From positions 1-64,000 of the forward strand of contig JANRKQ010000069.1 in assembly GCA_033763395.1 (NCBI GenBank): a stretch of 64,000 nt of DNA, given 5' to 3'. The notes beneath the pieces were generated by a model that was given only the letters and a program-made list of their open reading frames with translations, ran no database searches and was not told the DNA's origin. The stretch comes from Xiheimicrobium sp033763395 (lineage in GTDB: Bacteria; Myxococcota; Myxococcia; Myxococcales; Myxococcaceae). Made by a program: the position numbers and the translations under genes. Positions 35,177-44,518 of the stretch are shown one piece after another; the first letter of the stretch is position 1; every line of letters starts with the position of its first letter.

Positions 35177-38100
35177 CACTCCACCTCCCGCTCGTCGAGC
35201 AGTCGGCGGGCCGAGATGCGGCACACGCTGCGCAGGTGACAGTGTTTGCAGTCGAGCGGCCTGGCGCCGAAGTCCCCCCCGCGCAGCGCCGCGGCGAGCG
35301 CGTGGACCGAGTTCGCCAGGTTCGGCACGCCGGCGTGCGCCAGGCGCTCACGGGTGTCGAGGTCGACCGCGAGCAGGTCGTCGAGGGAATAGTCTTCGTC
35401 GCGCAGCACGCGGGAGAGCACCAACGACTCGCTCTTTCGAAGTCCGACCCACGCCGCGTCGACGGCCCGCTGCGGGTACTGCTGCCGCGCGACGTAGAGG
35501 TAGAGCGGGAGCTGGAAGTCCTTCAGCAGCAGCGCGTCGAGGCGCGCTTTCGGGTTCCCGGTGCGCGAGAGCTTGTAGTCGACGACGGCCACCTGCGTCG
35601 GTGAGACGTCGAGGCGATCGATCGCGCCGGTAAAGAAGATCGGCGCTTCGTGCGGGAGCGCGGGTGGCAGCGACACCTGCTGCACGGCCTCGGGGGCGTC
35701 CTTTCGGCCGAAGGGCTGCTCGAAGCTCTTCGGGACCGCGCCGGTGATGGGGGCGATGGCGTTCTCGAACAGCAGGCGGAGCAGCTCGCGGCGAGCGCGT
35801 TCGACGGTGAGCCCGAAGAGGAGCGCGTGCCCGACCGGCAACCGGCGTCGGACCTCGTCGACGCTCTCGGAGAGGCAGGCGTCGAGCTGGGCCTCGACGA
35901 AGGGCAACGCGGTCTTCGGCGGCTGCCAGCGGTTGGCCTGCTGGAGAATGGGAATCAGCCGGCGCAGCGTGGCGTGCAGCAGCTCGCCCAGGGCCCGCGC
36001 GTCCATCTCTTCGCCGGCTTCCTCGTCTTCCTCGAGGCGCAGCACCCGGCGACTGAGGCCCAGGAAGTGACACCGAGACCAGGCCTCGAGCTGGCTCGCG
36101 CTGACCGGCCGGCTGACGCCCCACTCGAGCGCGGGCTGCAGGCGGGCGAGGACGTCACCGTCAACCCGGCCCGACCAGCGGCCGGCGGTCCGTTCGCCAT
36201 CGGAGAAGTACCGCAGGCGCTCGGTCTCCATCTCGGCGGCGAGGCGGGCCGTCGGCATCCACGGCGTGTCGGCGAGGACGTGCTCGAGCACGGCGGCGAC
36301 GGGAGCGCGCGGCGACTGCCGGGTCTCGAGCGGGCTGAAGCACTCGAGCGCGGCGCGGGCGGCGAGGTCGGCCTCGCACTCGACCTCTTCGAGGAGCGGA
36401 ACGGGCCGGTGCGCGCGCGTCTCGACGGGGAGCGGCTGCAGGACACGCGAGAGGCCGTCGAGGAACGGCGAGCGCAGCGCTTCGCGTCCCCGGGCGTCGA
36501 CCCGTGGCGCCGTCACCAGCACGCGCGGCGCGGCGGTGAGCGCGAGGTGGAAGAGCAGCCGGTCTTCCGCGAGCCGCAGCGGCAGGGCCACGCCGTCGTC
36601 CATCACCGAGACCCGGAAGAGGGGGCTGGGCGAGGCCGCGTTGAGGGCCACCCGCTCGTCATCGGACACGAGCGGCGCTGGCGTGGGTCGACCGGGGAAG
36701 CGCCCGTCGACGAGGCCACCGAGGAGCACGGCGTCGAAGCGCATGCCCGGCAGCTCCCGCACGTCGACGAGCCAGACGGCGCCGGACCTCGGCCCGCGCG
36801 CCTGCAGGTTGACGTCCTGGGCGGCGAGCGTGAGCCAGCGCGCGAAGGTGCGCCGATCGATGCGCGTCGAGGCGAAGCCCGAGCGCTCGAAGCCTTCACG
36901 CAACGAGGCGAGCAACGACGAGAGCGCCTCGAACGAGGCCTGGTCTCGCGCGAGCGCCCGATCGACCTCTTGTTCGAGCACCGCGCCGCGGAGCGCTGGT
37001 TCGGGCTCGCGCAGGGCCTCGTCGACCCCGAGCGCTCCGAGCGCCGACGTCAGGGCTGCCAGGAGCTCGCCAGCGGTGCCACGCGCGGGAATCGAACGCC
37101 CGAGCGCCAGCACCCGCTGCACGCCCGCCTGGAGCTGCTCGAGCTCGAGCACCTCGGGCTCGAGGGAACGCCGCTCGGCGGCGAGGCGACGCTTGCGCTC
37201 CAGCAGGCTCCGCAGCCGCACCGTCCAGGCGCCCTCGCCCGCGGTCGCGCCGATGACGTCGTTGCGAAGGCCGGCTTCGGCGAAGGCCGCGCGGCACGGC
37301 GGCAGGTGTCGCGAGAGCGCGCGGGCATACCGGCTCTCGAGCAGCGCCGCGACGTCCTCCACGGGGAACTCGTCGTCAGCGAGGCGGAGGACCGAGAGCG
37401 CGAGCCGGCCGATGGGGCTCCGGGCGAGCGGCATGCCCAGCCGGGCCCGCGCGGGGATGCCGAGGAGCGCGAGCTGTTCGACGAGCAGCTCGGTGTCGTC
37501 GGCGAGGTCGCGAAAGGCGATGGCGATGCGCTCTGGGGGAAGGCCCTCGTCGAGCAGGTGCTTGACGCGTGAGGCGATGGCGCGCGCCTCGTCGCGGGGC
37601 GAGGCACACGACACCACTGACACGCCCGCCGCGCTCGTCGGAGTCGCCTCGGCCGCGAACACCCCTCGGAGCGCGACCGCGAGGTCGCCGGGTGGAGACT
37701 CGGGCACGAGCTCGGCGCCGGGAGCCGCTTCCCACCGCTTCTCGAAGAAGCGGGCCACCCCGCCGACGAAGGCGTCCGTGTGCGGACTCCCGGCCCAGGG
37801 CAGCACGAGTCGAAACGTGCGCCCCTGCGCCAGGCAGGCCCTCGACAGGGCGTCGAGGAACGAGAGCCTCGCCGGCGGCAGGTCGTGCAGATCGCGCACC
37901 TCGAGGCCGGTGAAGCGCTCGAAGGCTTCGGGGAGCCCGGCCTCCTTGAGGCGGCGGGTCGCCAGCGCTTCGCGGCCCCGTGGATCGACGTGCTCGAGGC
38001 CCGACAGTCGCTCATCGACGCGCTCGAACAGCGAGGCGAGCGCGGTCACCTTCTCGCCGACCCGGCCACCGATGCGCGAGGCGACGTCGGCGAAGAAGGC

Positions 38101-38415
38101 CGGGCTGACGTCCTGAGCGAAGAGCTCTCCACGCAGCGCGAAGGCCTGCAGGGCGAAGTCCGGCGTCGAGGCCACGGCGCCGAACGCGGCCTGGGCCAGC
38201 GCCGGAGCTTCGGCGGCGAACAAGGAGCGAACGAGCCACGGGCTGGCCGGCGCGAGGCCGGCGTGGGCGGGGCCTTGGCAGGCATCGACGAGCTGGGCGA
38301 AGGAGCGTCGGTGGCCGGCGTCGACGAAACGATCAGCCCGGCTGTCATCGAGGAGCGCGAGCTCGACTCGCGCAGAGTCGGGGTGCACCACGAGCGTGTG
38401 TGGCCGGCGCGACAT
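35176..38415 (-). CDS. addB: AddB-like exonuclease subunit with Fe-S nuclease domain
   Basis: 1079-residue partner of AddA. The middle has inactivated helicase-like features, including VWLVDVRELPGMRFDAVLLGG and GGLVDGRFPG. The C-terminal RecB-type nuclease shows AIDRLDVSPTQVAVVDYKLS, and four Cys (SRCHFLGLS, then CKHCHLRSVC) match the [4Fe-4S] staple of AddB nucleases. The N-terminal nucleotide-binding loop of canonical AddB is not evident. ATG 38415 is chosen over a start 23 codons upstream. It directly precedes addA in the same operon. Confidence 0.85.
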   Translation of the reverse strand: MSRRPHTLVVHPDSARVELALLDDSRADRFVDAGHRRSFAQLVDACQGPAHAGLAPASPWLVRSLFAAEAPALAQAAFGAVASTPDFALQAFALRGELFAQDVSPAFFADVASRIGGRVGEKVTALASLFERVDERLSGLEHVDPRGREALATRRLKEAGLPEAFERFTGLEVRDLHDLPPARLSFLDALSRACLAQGRTFRLVLPWAGSPHTDAFVGGVARFFEKRWEAAPGAELVPESPPGDLAVALRGVFAAEATPTSAAGVSVVSCASPRDEARAIASRVKHLLDEGLPPERIAIAFRDLADDTELLVEQLALLGIPARARLGMPLARSPIGRLALSVLRLADDEFPVEDVAALLESRYARALSRHLPPCRAAFAEAGLRNDVIGATAGEGAWTVRLRSLLERKRRLAAERRSLEPEVLELEQLQAGVQRVLALGRSIPARGTAGELLAALTSALGALGVDEALREPEPALRGAVLEQEVDRALARDQASFEALSSLLASLREGFERSGFASTRIDRRTFARWLTLAAQDVNLQARGPRSGAVWLVDVRELPGMRFDAVLLGGLVDGRFPGRPTPAPLVSDDERVALNAASPSPLFRVSVMDDGVALPLRLAEDRLLFHLALTAAPRVLVTAPRVDARGREALRSPFLDGLSRVLQPLPVETRAHRPVPLLEEVECEADLAARAALECFSPLETRQSPRAPVAAVLEHVLADTPWMPTARLAAEMETERLRYFSDGERTAGRWSGRVDGDVLARLQPALEWGVSRPVSASQLEAWSRCHFLGLSRRVLRLEEDEEAGEEMDARALGELLHATLRRLIPILQQANRWQPPKTALPFVEAQLDACLSESVDEVRRRLPVGHALLFGLTVERARRELLRLLFENAIAPITGAVPKSFEQPFGRKDAPEAVQQVSLPPALPHEAPIFFTGAIDRLDVSPTQVAVVDYKLSRTGNPKARLDALLLKDFQLPLYLYVARQQYPQRAVDAAWVGLRKSESLVLSRVLRDEDYSLDDLLAVDLDTRERLAHAGVPNLANSVHALAAALRGGDFGARPLDCKHCHLRSVCRISARRLLDEREVE

Positions 38416-38551
38416 CGAGGCGAAAGCGTATACGTCAGGGCTGACACGAAGGTGCCGAAGCGAACGGCCGGAGTGGCGGGCCACTGGTTCGAGCCGCCAA
38501 GTTCAGCCGCTGTCGCTCGCGCGCGAGCCAGAAACGCGCCACCATCGCCCC

Positions 38552-39352
38552 GTGCTCGCGCTCGCCCTCTCACTCACCCTCGCCGCCACGCCCGCCCCGC
38601 TGAAGTGGGACCCCCGCATCGACCTTCCCGTCACCGGCGTCCTCGCGGCCGGGTGGCTGGTGAGCGAGTACGCCCTGAAGGGAACGCTCGCTCCGGACGC
38701 CTGCCGTTGGTGCGCGACGAACGGGTTCGACACCGGGGTCCGCCGGGCCTTCAACCCCTCACTCACCGCGAGCGCCTCGGGCAACCGGCCAGCGGCGACG
38801 GCCTCCGATCTGCTGGGCTTCGTCGCGGTTCCCCTCGTGGTCGTGGGCTTCGACGCGCTCGGCGCGAAGGACTCACCCGAGTTCCTGAAGACGTGGGCGG
38901 TCGACCTCGTGCTGATCCTCGAGTCGACCCTCGCGGCCATCGCGGCGACGCAGGTGGTGAAGTTCTCGGCTGGCCGCGCGCGGCCCTACACCGTCGGGGC
39001 CGACGAAGCGCTGCTGGCGCAGGCGAGAGACCCGGCCGACCACAACCTCTCCTTCTTCTCCGGCCACACCTCGTTCACCGTCGGCCTCACCGTCTCGGCG
39101 GGGATGATCGGGCTTTTGCGCGGGTACAAGACGGCGTGGCTCACCTGGGCCGTCGGCGTTCCCATGGCGCTGGCCACGGCGACCCTCCGGCTCGCGGCAG
39201 ACAAACACTGGATGACCGACGTCCTGGTAGGCGCCGCCATCGGCAGCGCGTTCTCGGTCGCGATCCCCCTGCTCTTCCACGGCCGCGAGGCAGCCCCGGC
39301 GTTCCGGGTGAGCCCGATGCCGAACGGCCTCGCGGTGTCGGGCACGTTCTGA
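38552..39352 (+). CDS. PAP2-family membrane phosphatase
   Basis: Phosphatidic-acid-phosphatase-type protein of 266 residues, GTG start, with a signal or first membrane segment (VLALALSLTLAATPA). It contains the three active-site motifs: KFSAGRARPY, FFSGHTSFT and LRLAADKHWMTD. Likely hydrolyses a lipid phosphate or pyrophosphate at the outer face of the inner membrane. It is divergent from addB, with about 135 bp between starts, and convergent with the MBL-fold gene. Confidence 0.88.
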   Translation: MLALALSLTLAATPAPLKWDPRIDLPVTGVLAAGWLVSEYALKGTLAPDACRWCATNGFDTGVRRAFNPSLTASASGNRPAATASDLLGFVAVPLVVVGFDALGAKDSPEFLKTWAVDLVLILESTLAAIAATQVVKFSAGRARPYTVGADEALLAQARDPADHNLSFFSGHTSFTVGLTVSAGMIGLLRGYKTAWLTWAVGVPMALATATLRLAADKHWMTDVLVGAAIGSAFSVAIPLLFHGREAAPAFRVSPMPNGLAVSGTF

Positions 39353-39373
39353 GGCGCGCCGCTCAGCGCGCCT
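39352..39373. terminator. possible bidirectional hairpin
   Basis: AGGCGCG and CGCGCCT form a 7-bp GC stem around an 8-nt loop, exactly between the convergent PAP2 and MBL-fold genes and overlapping both stop regions. No T-tract follows, so the function is tentative. Confidence 0.35.
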
Positions 39374-40295
39374 TCGGAGGCTTCGACGCCGCCAGCCCAT
39401 ACACGCCGTACCCGACGAGGTCCGGGTGCGCGTGCTGCGGGAAGGCCTTCACCAGGGCTTGCTGTATCTCGGCGAAGATCGCCTTCGAGCGGTCGGCGTC
39501 GGCCAGCTCAGCGGCCGTGTGCGAGGCGACGATCTGGGTCACCAGCCGCTCCGCCGTGTCGAGGTAGGCGAGCTGCGCCGCGACGACCTGCTTCACCGGC
39601 CCGAAGGCTCCGCGGCCCCCGTAGAGCGTTCCCGCACCGAGGGTCGGCAGCAGCTTCAGGTCCTTCCGCCAGCCGTCGAGCGTCGGGCGCGGCTTGCCAT
39701 CGACGATGCCGCCCTCCAGCCACGCGTGGGCCTGGTGCGCGACGAGGTCTCCGACGATCAGATCGCCCGTGCGATCGATGCGCACCACCGTCTGGCTCGA
39801 CGACACGCCTGGCTCGGGCAGCTCGATGAGGGTCAGCGTCTCCTTCGACGTGAGCGTCACCACGAGCTGCTTCTCGAAGGTCTGCTTCACCGGCTCGACC
39901 TTCGGGTACGTCTCGTCGGTGAAGGCCTTCGCCACCTTCGTCCAGAAGAAGCGCTTGTACGCGTCGACCCCCGGCATCGCCGCGGCGGTCTTCTTCGACG
40001 CGATGCTCACCGCGCCGAGCGCGTGGAACACCGAGAGGGCGTTGAACTTGTCGGGGTTCGGGTGCGTGACGATCACCCGGGTGATGGGCGACTTCGTCTT
40101 CGCGCGAATGGCCTCGACGAGCGTCTGCGCGTGCGCCGGAGTGAACTGCGTGTCGACGACGGTGACTTCCTGGCCGTCGTCGTACCAGACCGAGTGCGTG
40201 TTGAAGCCGGCGTCATCGGACGTGAAGACGTGCAGCTGACCTGCGAGGACGGACGACGAGACCAGCGCGACGAGCAACGACGGGGTGCGGACCAT
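39363..40295 (-). CDS. exported metallo-beta-lactamase-fold protein with degenerate metal motif
   Basis: 310-residue protein with a signal peptide (MVRTPSLLVALVSSSVLAG). The mature part follows the MBL-fold order: N-terminal strands ending VTVVDTQF, the metal-motif position THPNPDKFN, and VGDLVAHQAHAW later. The usual HxHxDH is H78-P-N80-P-D82-K83, so two of four ligands are missing. A GGAGG site precedes the ATG. It diverges from an AraC regulator by 77 bp, which likely controls it. Function unknown; catalysis would need a different ligand set. Confidence 0.75.
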   Translation of the reverse strand: MVRTPSLLVALVSSSVLAGQLHVFTSDDAGFNTHSVWYDDGQEVTVVDTQFTPAHAQTLVEAIRAKTKSPITRVIVTHPNPDKFNALSVFHALGAVSIASKKTAAAMPGVDAYKRFFWTKVAKAFTDETYPKVEPVKQTFEKQLVVTLTSKETLTLIELPEPGVSSSQTVVRIDRTGDLIVGDLVAHQAHAWLEGGIVDGKPRPTLDGWRKDLKLLPTLGAGTLYGGRGAFGPVKQVVAAQLAYLDTAERLVTQIVASHTAAELADADRSKAIFAEIQQALVKAFPQHAHPDLVGYGVYGLAASKPPKAR

Positions 40296-40372
40296 GGGAG
40301 ACCTCCACTGCGGGTGTGCCTCATCGATAGGGCATCGCCCGGTGACCGTCTCAGCGTAGAGAGCCAATCGAT

Positions 40373-41200
40373 ATGGCGATTCGGCCACCCATCCCGTCGA
40401 GCCCGCGTCTCGACCCCGATCAGAGCCCCCGCGCCTTGTTCGTGCTCGAGGAGCGCTACCCGGCGGGCGACGGGCCGTGGCACGAGCACCAGCGGGCGCA
40501 GCTCATGTACGCGAGCGAGGGCGTGGTGACGGTGCACACGCGAGCGGGTCGCTGGGTGGTGCCGCCCAACCGCGCCGTGTGGATTCCGCCCCGCACGCCC
40601 CACCGCGTCTCGTCGCGAGGAGGCTTCTGGCTCCGCACGCTCTACGCGCGAAAGGGCCTGGTGGCCCTGCCGCCGGTCTGCAGGGTCGTGGCCGTCGACG
40701 CCCTCGCCCGCGAGCTCCTCGTCGCCGCCTCGGCGTTCGGTGATCGATACCGGCCCGGCGGCCCAGACGCGAGGCTCTTGCGGGTGCTGGTCGAGCGGCT
40801 CCCGTCACTGAACGTCGCGCCGCTCGAGGTCCCGCTCCCCAGAGACCCGGGCCTCGCGCCGCTCGTCGCGGCCATCACGCAGGCTCCGGACGACGAGCGG
40901 ACCATGGCGCAGGTCGCCAGGGCCCACGGGTTCACCGAACGAACGCTCGCCAGGCGCTTCCTTCGCGAGACGGGGCTCACCTTCGGCCGATGGCGCCAGC
41001 AGGTGCGCGTGCTGACGGCGCTCGAGTGGCTCGGCGCGGGGCACAGCGTGACGCGGGCCGCCCTCGAGGTCGGCTACCTCGACGTCTCGGCGTTCATCGC
41101 CGCGTTCAAGGCCACGCTGGGCACCACGCCGGCGCGCTACTTCAGCGCTGGCTCGCCCACGGGCCCGTCCCCGTCGCCCAGGCGTCGACCCAGGCCTTGA
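40373..41200 (+). CDS. AraC-family transcriptional regulator
   Basis: 275-residue regulator: an N-terminal cupin-like sensor (WHEHQRAQLMYASEG, VVPPNRAVWIPPRTPHRV) and a C-terminal two-helix-turn-helix domain (MAQVARAHGFTERTLARRF, then AALEVGYLDVSAFIAAFK, LGTTPARYF). The cupin end suggests binding of a small effector. It is divergent from the MBL-fold gene and probably regulates it; two ATCGAT sites occur in the spacer (40323, 40367). The 3' end overlaps the convergent lipoprotein gene by 59 bp. Confidence 0.9.
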   Translation: MAIRPPIPSSPRLDPDQSPRALFVLEERYPAGDGPWHEHQRAQLMYASEGVVTVHTRAGRWVVPPNRAVWIPPRTPHRVSSRGGFWLRTLYARKGLVALPPVCRVVAVDALARELLVAASAFGDRYRPGGPDARLLRVLVERLPSLNVAPLEVPLPRDPGLAPLVAAITQAPDDERTMAQVARAHGFTERTLARRFLRETGLTFGRWRQQVRVLTALEWLGAGHSVTRAALEVGYLDVSAFIAAFKATLGTTPARYFSAGSPTGPSPSPRRRPRP

Positions 41201-42467
41201 GCGTCACGCCTCCGTCTGGGCTCACGGCCGACATCGACACAGCGCCGTTCGCCATCACCACCCCCGCGCGCTGCAGCATGACGTGCTCCTTCCCCGGCAG
41301 CCGGAAGTACTTCGCGTTGAGGAGCGGCTCGTAGGCGGTCTCGAGGCGCCCCAGGGCCTGCACGTACGCGCCCGTGGGCGGGGTGAGCCAGCTCCCGGTG
41401 TCCGCGCCCGAGAAGAAGAAGCGGGTGATGACCTCGTCCTCGGCGAACGACAGGAGCCCGACCCGCGACGTCGGCGCGTCACGCACCTGCTGCTCGAAGA
41501 TGGCCGGCAGGCCCGCGTCGCAGCCCGTGCACACGGTCGGCACCTGCAGGTTCCACGCGCTCTGCCACGCGGAGAAGTGCGGGGTCGTCAACATCGGCGC
41601 CGAGTCCGCGAGCACGTGCACCTGCGCCTCGGGGAAGAGGCGCCGCACGCGGTGCAGGTTGAGCTGCGCGCCGTAGCCGCCGCCCGACACGCCCACCAGC
41701 CAGATGACCCGCACGCTCGGGTGCCGCTGCCGCAGGAACGTCAGGTACGCGTCCATGTTCGCCGCGCCTGCGAACTCGTGGTTGCGCCGCTGCGGCATGT
41801 CGAAGAGGCCGCCCTTCACCAGCCAGGTCTTCGTCGACGCCCCCGCGTGCAGGTCGCCCGTGCAGTACGGCACGAAGGCATACGTCGCGTTCGCCATCGG
41901 GTTCTCGGGCCGGCGCGTGAAGAAGATCGAGCTGCGCACGGTGCCGAGCTCCTGATTCCAGGCGCCGCCACCGTCGAACGGGAACGGGTTGGGGTGATCG
42001 ACGTAGACCGCGAGCGGCCTGGTGCCACCGGGCAGGTCGGCCAGGCAGATCGAGTCCATGCCGTAGTTGCAGACCGGCCCCCACTGGTACACCGAGGGCG
42101 CGCAGGTGCCGTTGTTCCAACACGCGCCGCCGCCCTGGACGAAGATGAGCAGCTCGTCGCTGACGCCGGCGTTGTAGCCGAGGCCCGCTGCCGCGCCGCG
42201 GGCGCACATCGTTCCCGCCACTGCCTCGACCCGCCAGCCGCCGTCCGCGCCGACGACGACCACCACACCCGCGTCGTCGCTCGCCCCGCCGTCCCCTGCG
42301 TCGAGAAGCCCCGCGTCCGAGCTGCCGCCGTCCTGGCCGCCGTCGAGGGACAGGCCTCCATCGCCTGGCGCGCCCGCGTCTCGGACCGGCATCGGGCCCG
42401 GCCCTGGAGGCGGCCCGCCACACCCCACCAGCACCACCACGACGAGGCCCCGCAGCAGGTATCCCAT
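41142..42467 (-). CDS. pectinacetylesterase/Notum-like lipoprotein
   Basis: Lipoprotein of 441 residues: signal MGYLLRGLVVVVLVGC with lipobox LVGC, then a long Asp/Gly linker (DAGAPGDGG, DGGQDGGSSDAG) typical of myxobacterial surface lipoproteins. The enzyme domain has FVQGGGACWNNGTC, the nucleophile region VGVSGGGYGAQLN and VLADSAPM, matching the pectinacetylesterase family of carboxylesterases (Notum in animals). It probably deacylates a glycan or glycolipid at the cell surface. Several Cys likely form disulfides. Confidence 0.85.
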   Translation of the reverse strand: MGYLLRGLVVVVLVGCGGPPPGPGPMPVRDAGAPGDGGLSLDGGQDGGSSDAGLLDAGDGGASDDAGVVVVVGADGGWRVEAVAGTMCARGAAAGLGYNAGVSDELLIFVQGGGACWNNGTCAPSVYQWGPVCNYGMDSICLADLPGGTRPLAVYVDHPNPFPFDGGGAWNQELGTVRSSIFFTRRPENPMANATYAFVPYCTGDLHAGASTKTWLVKGGLFDMPQRRNHEFAGAANMDAYLTFLRQRHPSVRVIWLVGVSGGGYGAQLNLHRVRRLFPEAQVHVLADSAPMLTTPHFSAWQSAWNLQVPTVCTGCDAGLPAIFEQQVRDAPTSRVGLLSFAEDEVITRFFFSGADTGSWLTPPTGAYVQALGRLETAYEPLLNAKYFRLPGKEHVMLQRAGVVMANGAVSMSAVSPDGGVTLKAWVDAWATGTGPWASQR

Positions 42468-42492
42468 GGTGCGAAGACTGACACCGCCGACA

Positions 42493-42551
42493 CCTGAAAA
42501 CGAAAAACACGCCTCACAACGCGCTGATCTTCTTCCAGAACGTGTTTCAGG
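42493..42551. promoter_or_regulatory. imperfect inverted repeat between lipoprotein and DUF4178 gene
   Basis: CCTGAAA (42493-42499) and AAACACG (42505-42511) face CGTGTTTCAGG (42541-42551), giving a 7-bp arm AAACACG/CGTGTTT and a partial outer arm in an unusually A-rich patch. It lies in the shared upstream region of two divergent genes and may be an operator. No clear promoter was found. Confidence 0.3.
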
Positions 42552-42586
42552 ATTTCTCGCAAAGCACGGTAGAACCTCGACCGCCC

Positions 42587-44518
42587 ATGCGCGTCGGCGA
42601 CTGCCCCAGCTGTCGAGCTCCGGTCGAGTTCCGCCCAGGCGCCGGCAAGGTGAAGGTCTGCGACTACTGCCACACGGTGGTGCTGCGCGGCGCGGCCCGG
42701 CTCGAGAGCCTGGGCAAGGTGGCCGACCTCACGGACACGCAGTCGCCCATCAAGGTGGGCCTCAACGGCCACTTCTCGGGCAACGCCTTCACGGTGGTGG
42801 GCCGCATTCAGAAGAGCCACGGCGCCGGGGTGTGGGACGAGTGGTGTCTGTCGTTCGACGACGGCCGCACCGCGTGGCTCTCGGAGTCCGAGGGCGAGTG
42901 GAACCTGATGTTCCCCCTCGAGGGCATCGGCGTGCCGGCGGTGGAGCAGCTGCGCCCGCTCGCGAGCTTCCAGCTGCGCGATCGCACCTTCGTCGTCGAA
43001 GAGGTGGGCCACGCCGACACCGTCTCGGCCCAGGGGCAGCTCCCCGACTTCAACAAACAGCACGTCTACGTCGACGCCACCGGCCAGAAGGGCGCGTTCT
43101 GCTCGCTCGACTACGCCGACGGCCACGGCGAGGCCTTCGTCGGCACGCGCGTCACCATGCCGCAGCTCGGCTTCGACAAGGCCGACCTCGAGCCGACGCC
43201 GAAGCGCGATGCCCTCGCCCAGGCCCGCTGCACCAACTGCAATGGCCCCCTCGAGCTGAAGGCTCCCGACGCGACGAAGCGGGTCGCTTGCCCGTACTGC
43301 GGCGCGCTCCTCGACGCCTCGAAGGGCACGCTCGAGTTCCTGCAGCTGCTCGAGAAGCCGCCCTACGAGCCCATTCTGCCGCTGGGCGCCGAGGGCACGC
43401 TGCAGAAGACGAAGTGGACGGTGCTGGCCTTCCTCATCCGCTCCACCACCGTCGAGGGCACGCGCTACCCGTGGGAAGAGTACCTTTTGTGGAACCGCGA
43501 GGCGGGGTTTCGCTGGCTGATGAACTCGAACGGCCACTGGACCTTCCTCACCCCCATCGCCGCCGGAGACGTCGGCCTCGCCTTCCGCAAGGCCACCTGG
43601 AACGCGAAGGGCTTCAAGGCCTACCAGTCGGTCTACGTCGTCACCGACTACGTCGCGGGCGAGTGCTACTGGGAAGTCAGCGTCGGCGAGACGGCGAAGG
43701 CGTCGGAGTACGTCGAGCCGCCCGAGAGCATCAACAGCGACGAGACCGAGAGCGAGGTCGTCTTCACCCACGGCCTCATGCTGCCGCCCGACGAGGTGAA
43801 GCAGGCCTTCCAGGTGAAGGCGCCGATGCCGGTGCCGCAGGGCCTCGCGCCCGCGCAGGTGAACCCGCACAAGGCCAAGCTCGGCTCGCAGTGGGGCTGG
43901 GCCGGCATCTGGTCGCTCGTCTTCGTCGCGCTGCTCGTCGTCTTCTCCATCGCCGGAGACACGCGCGAGTTCCTCAAGGTGAGCTTCACCGTGCCGCCTG
44001 ACGTCAAGTCCGGCTCGCCCGAGTCGCAGCAGTTCAGCCAGCCGTTCACCATCGACAAGAAGGTGCCGCTCGCGTTCGAGTTCGAGGCGCCGGGCATCGA
44101 CAACACCTGGCTCGCCGTGCAGCTCGACCTCGTCAACGAAGAGACGGGCGAGGTGATTCAGGTGAGCCCCGAGGCCAGCTACTACTCGGGCGTCGACGAC
44201 GGAGAGCGCTGGAGCGAGGGCAGCCGCTCGGCCAGCAAGCAGACCGCCGAGGTCGACCCGGGCCGCTACGTGCTGCGCGCGACGCCCATGTTCGAGGCCA
44301 CCTCGAGCTTCCCCCGGGACTACCTGGTGACGGTGAAGGGCGACAGCGGCGTGGGGGTGTGCTGCCCCTTCTTCGTCTTCGTGCTGCTGTTCGCCGGGCC
44401 CCTCTTCACCGCCTGGCGCAGTTCGACCTTCGAGACCCGCCGGTGGAACGACGCGGTGTTCCAGATGGCGCCGGGTGTCAGCACCTTCCCCTTCGCGAAG
44501 CAGGAGGACGACGAATGA
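42587..44518 (+). CDS. DUF4178 membrane protein with zinc ribbons
   Basis: 643-residue protein. An N-terminal zinc ribbon (CPSC ... CDYC) is followed by a DUF4178-type beta domain (VGLNGHFSGNAFTVVGRIQ, WDEWCLSFDDGR). A second ribbon (CTNC ... CPYC) precedes another DUF4178-like unit (YPWEEYLLWNREAGFRWL). Two membrane helices follow (WGWAGIWSLVFVALLVVFSI and a CCPFFVFVLLFAGP segment near the end) flanking an extracytoplasmic beta domain. DUF4178 genes commonly occur with DUF350 and polyamine/PspA-type envelope-stress genes. ATG 42587 preferred. Confidence 0.88.
   Translation: MRVGDCPSCRAPVEFRPGAGKVKVCDYCHTVVLRGAARLESLGKVADLTDTQSPIKVGLNGHFSGNAFTVVGRIQKSHGAGVWDEWCLSFDDGRTAWLSESEGEWNLMFPLEGIGVPAVEQLRPLASFQLRDRTFVVEEVGHADTVSAQGQLPDFNKQHVYVDATGQKGAFCSLDYADGHGEAFVGTRVTMPQLGFDKADLEPTPKRDALAQARCTNCNGPLELKAPDATKRVACPYCGALLDASKGTLEFLQLLEKPPYEPILPLGAEGTLQKTKWTVLAFLIRSTTVEGTRYPWEEYLLWNREAGFRWLMNSNGHWTFLTPIAAGDVGLAFRKATWNAKGFKAYQSVYVVTDYVAGECYWEVSVGETAKASEYVEPPESINSDETESEVVFTHGLMLPPDEVKQAFQVKAPMPVPQGLAPAQVNPHKAKLGSQWGWAGIWSLVFVALLVVFSIAGDTREFLKVSFTVPPDVKSGSPESQQFSQPFTIDKKVPLAFEFEAPGIDNTWLAVQLDLVNEETGEVIQVSPEASYYSGVDDGERWSEGSRSASKQTAEVDPGRYVLRATPMFEATSSFPRDYLVTVKGDSGVGVCCPFFVFVLLFAGPLFTAWRSSTFETRRWNDAVFQMAPGVSTFPFAKQEDDE

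Noticed and set aside
32705..35239. Long plus-strand open frame opposite addA
   Set aside because: Shadow frame with biased Arg/Glu/His composition and no motif; addA is certain on the other strand.
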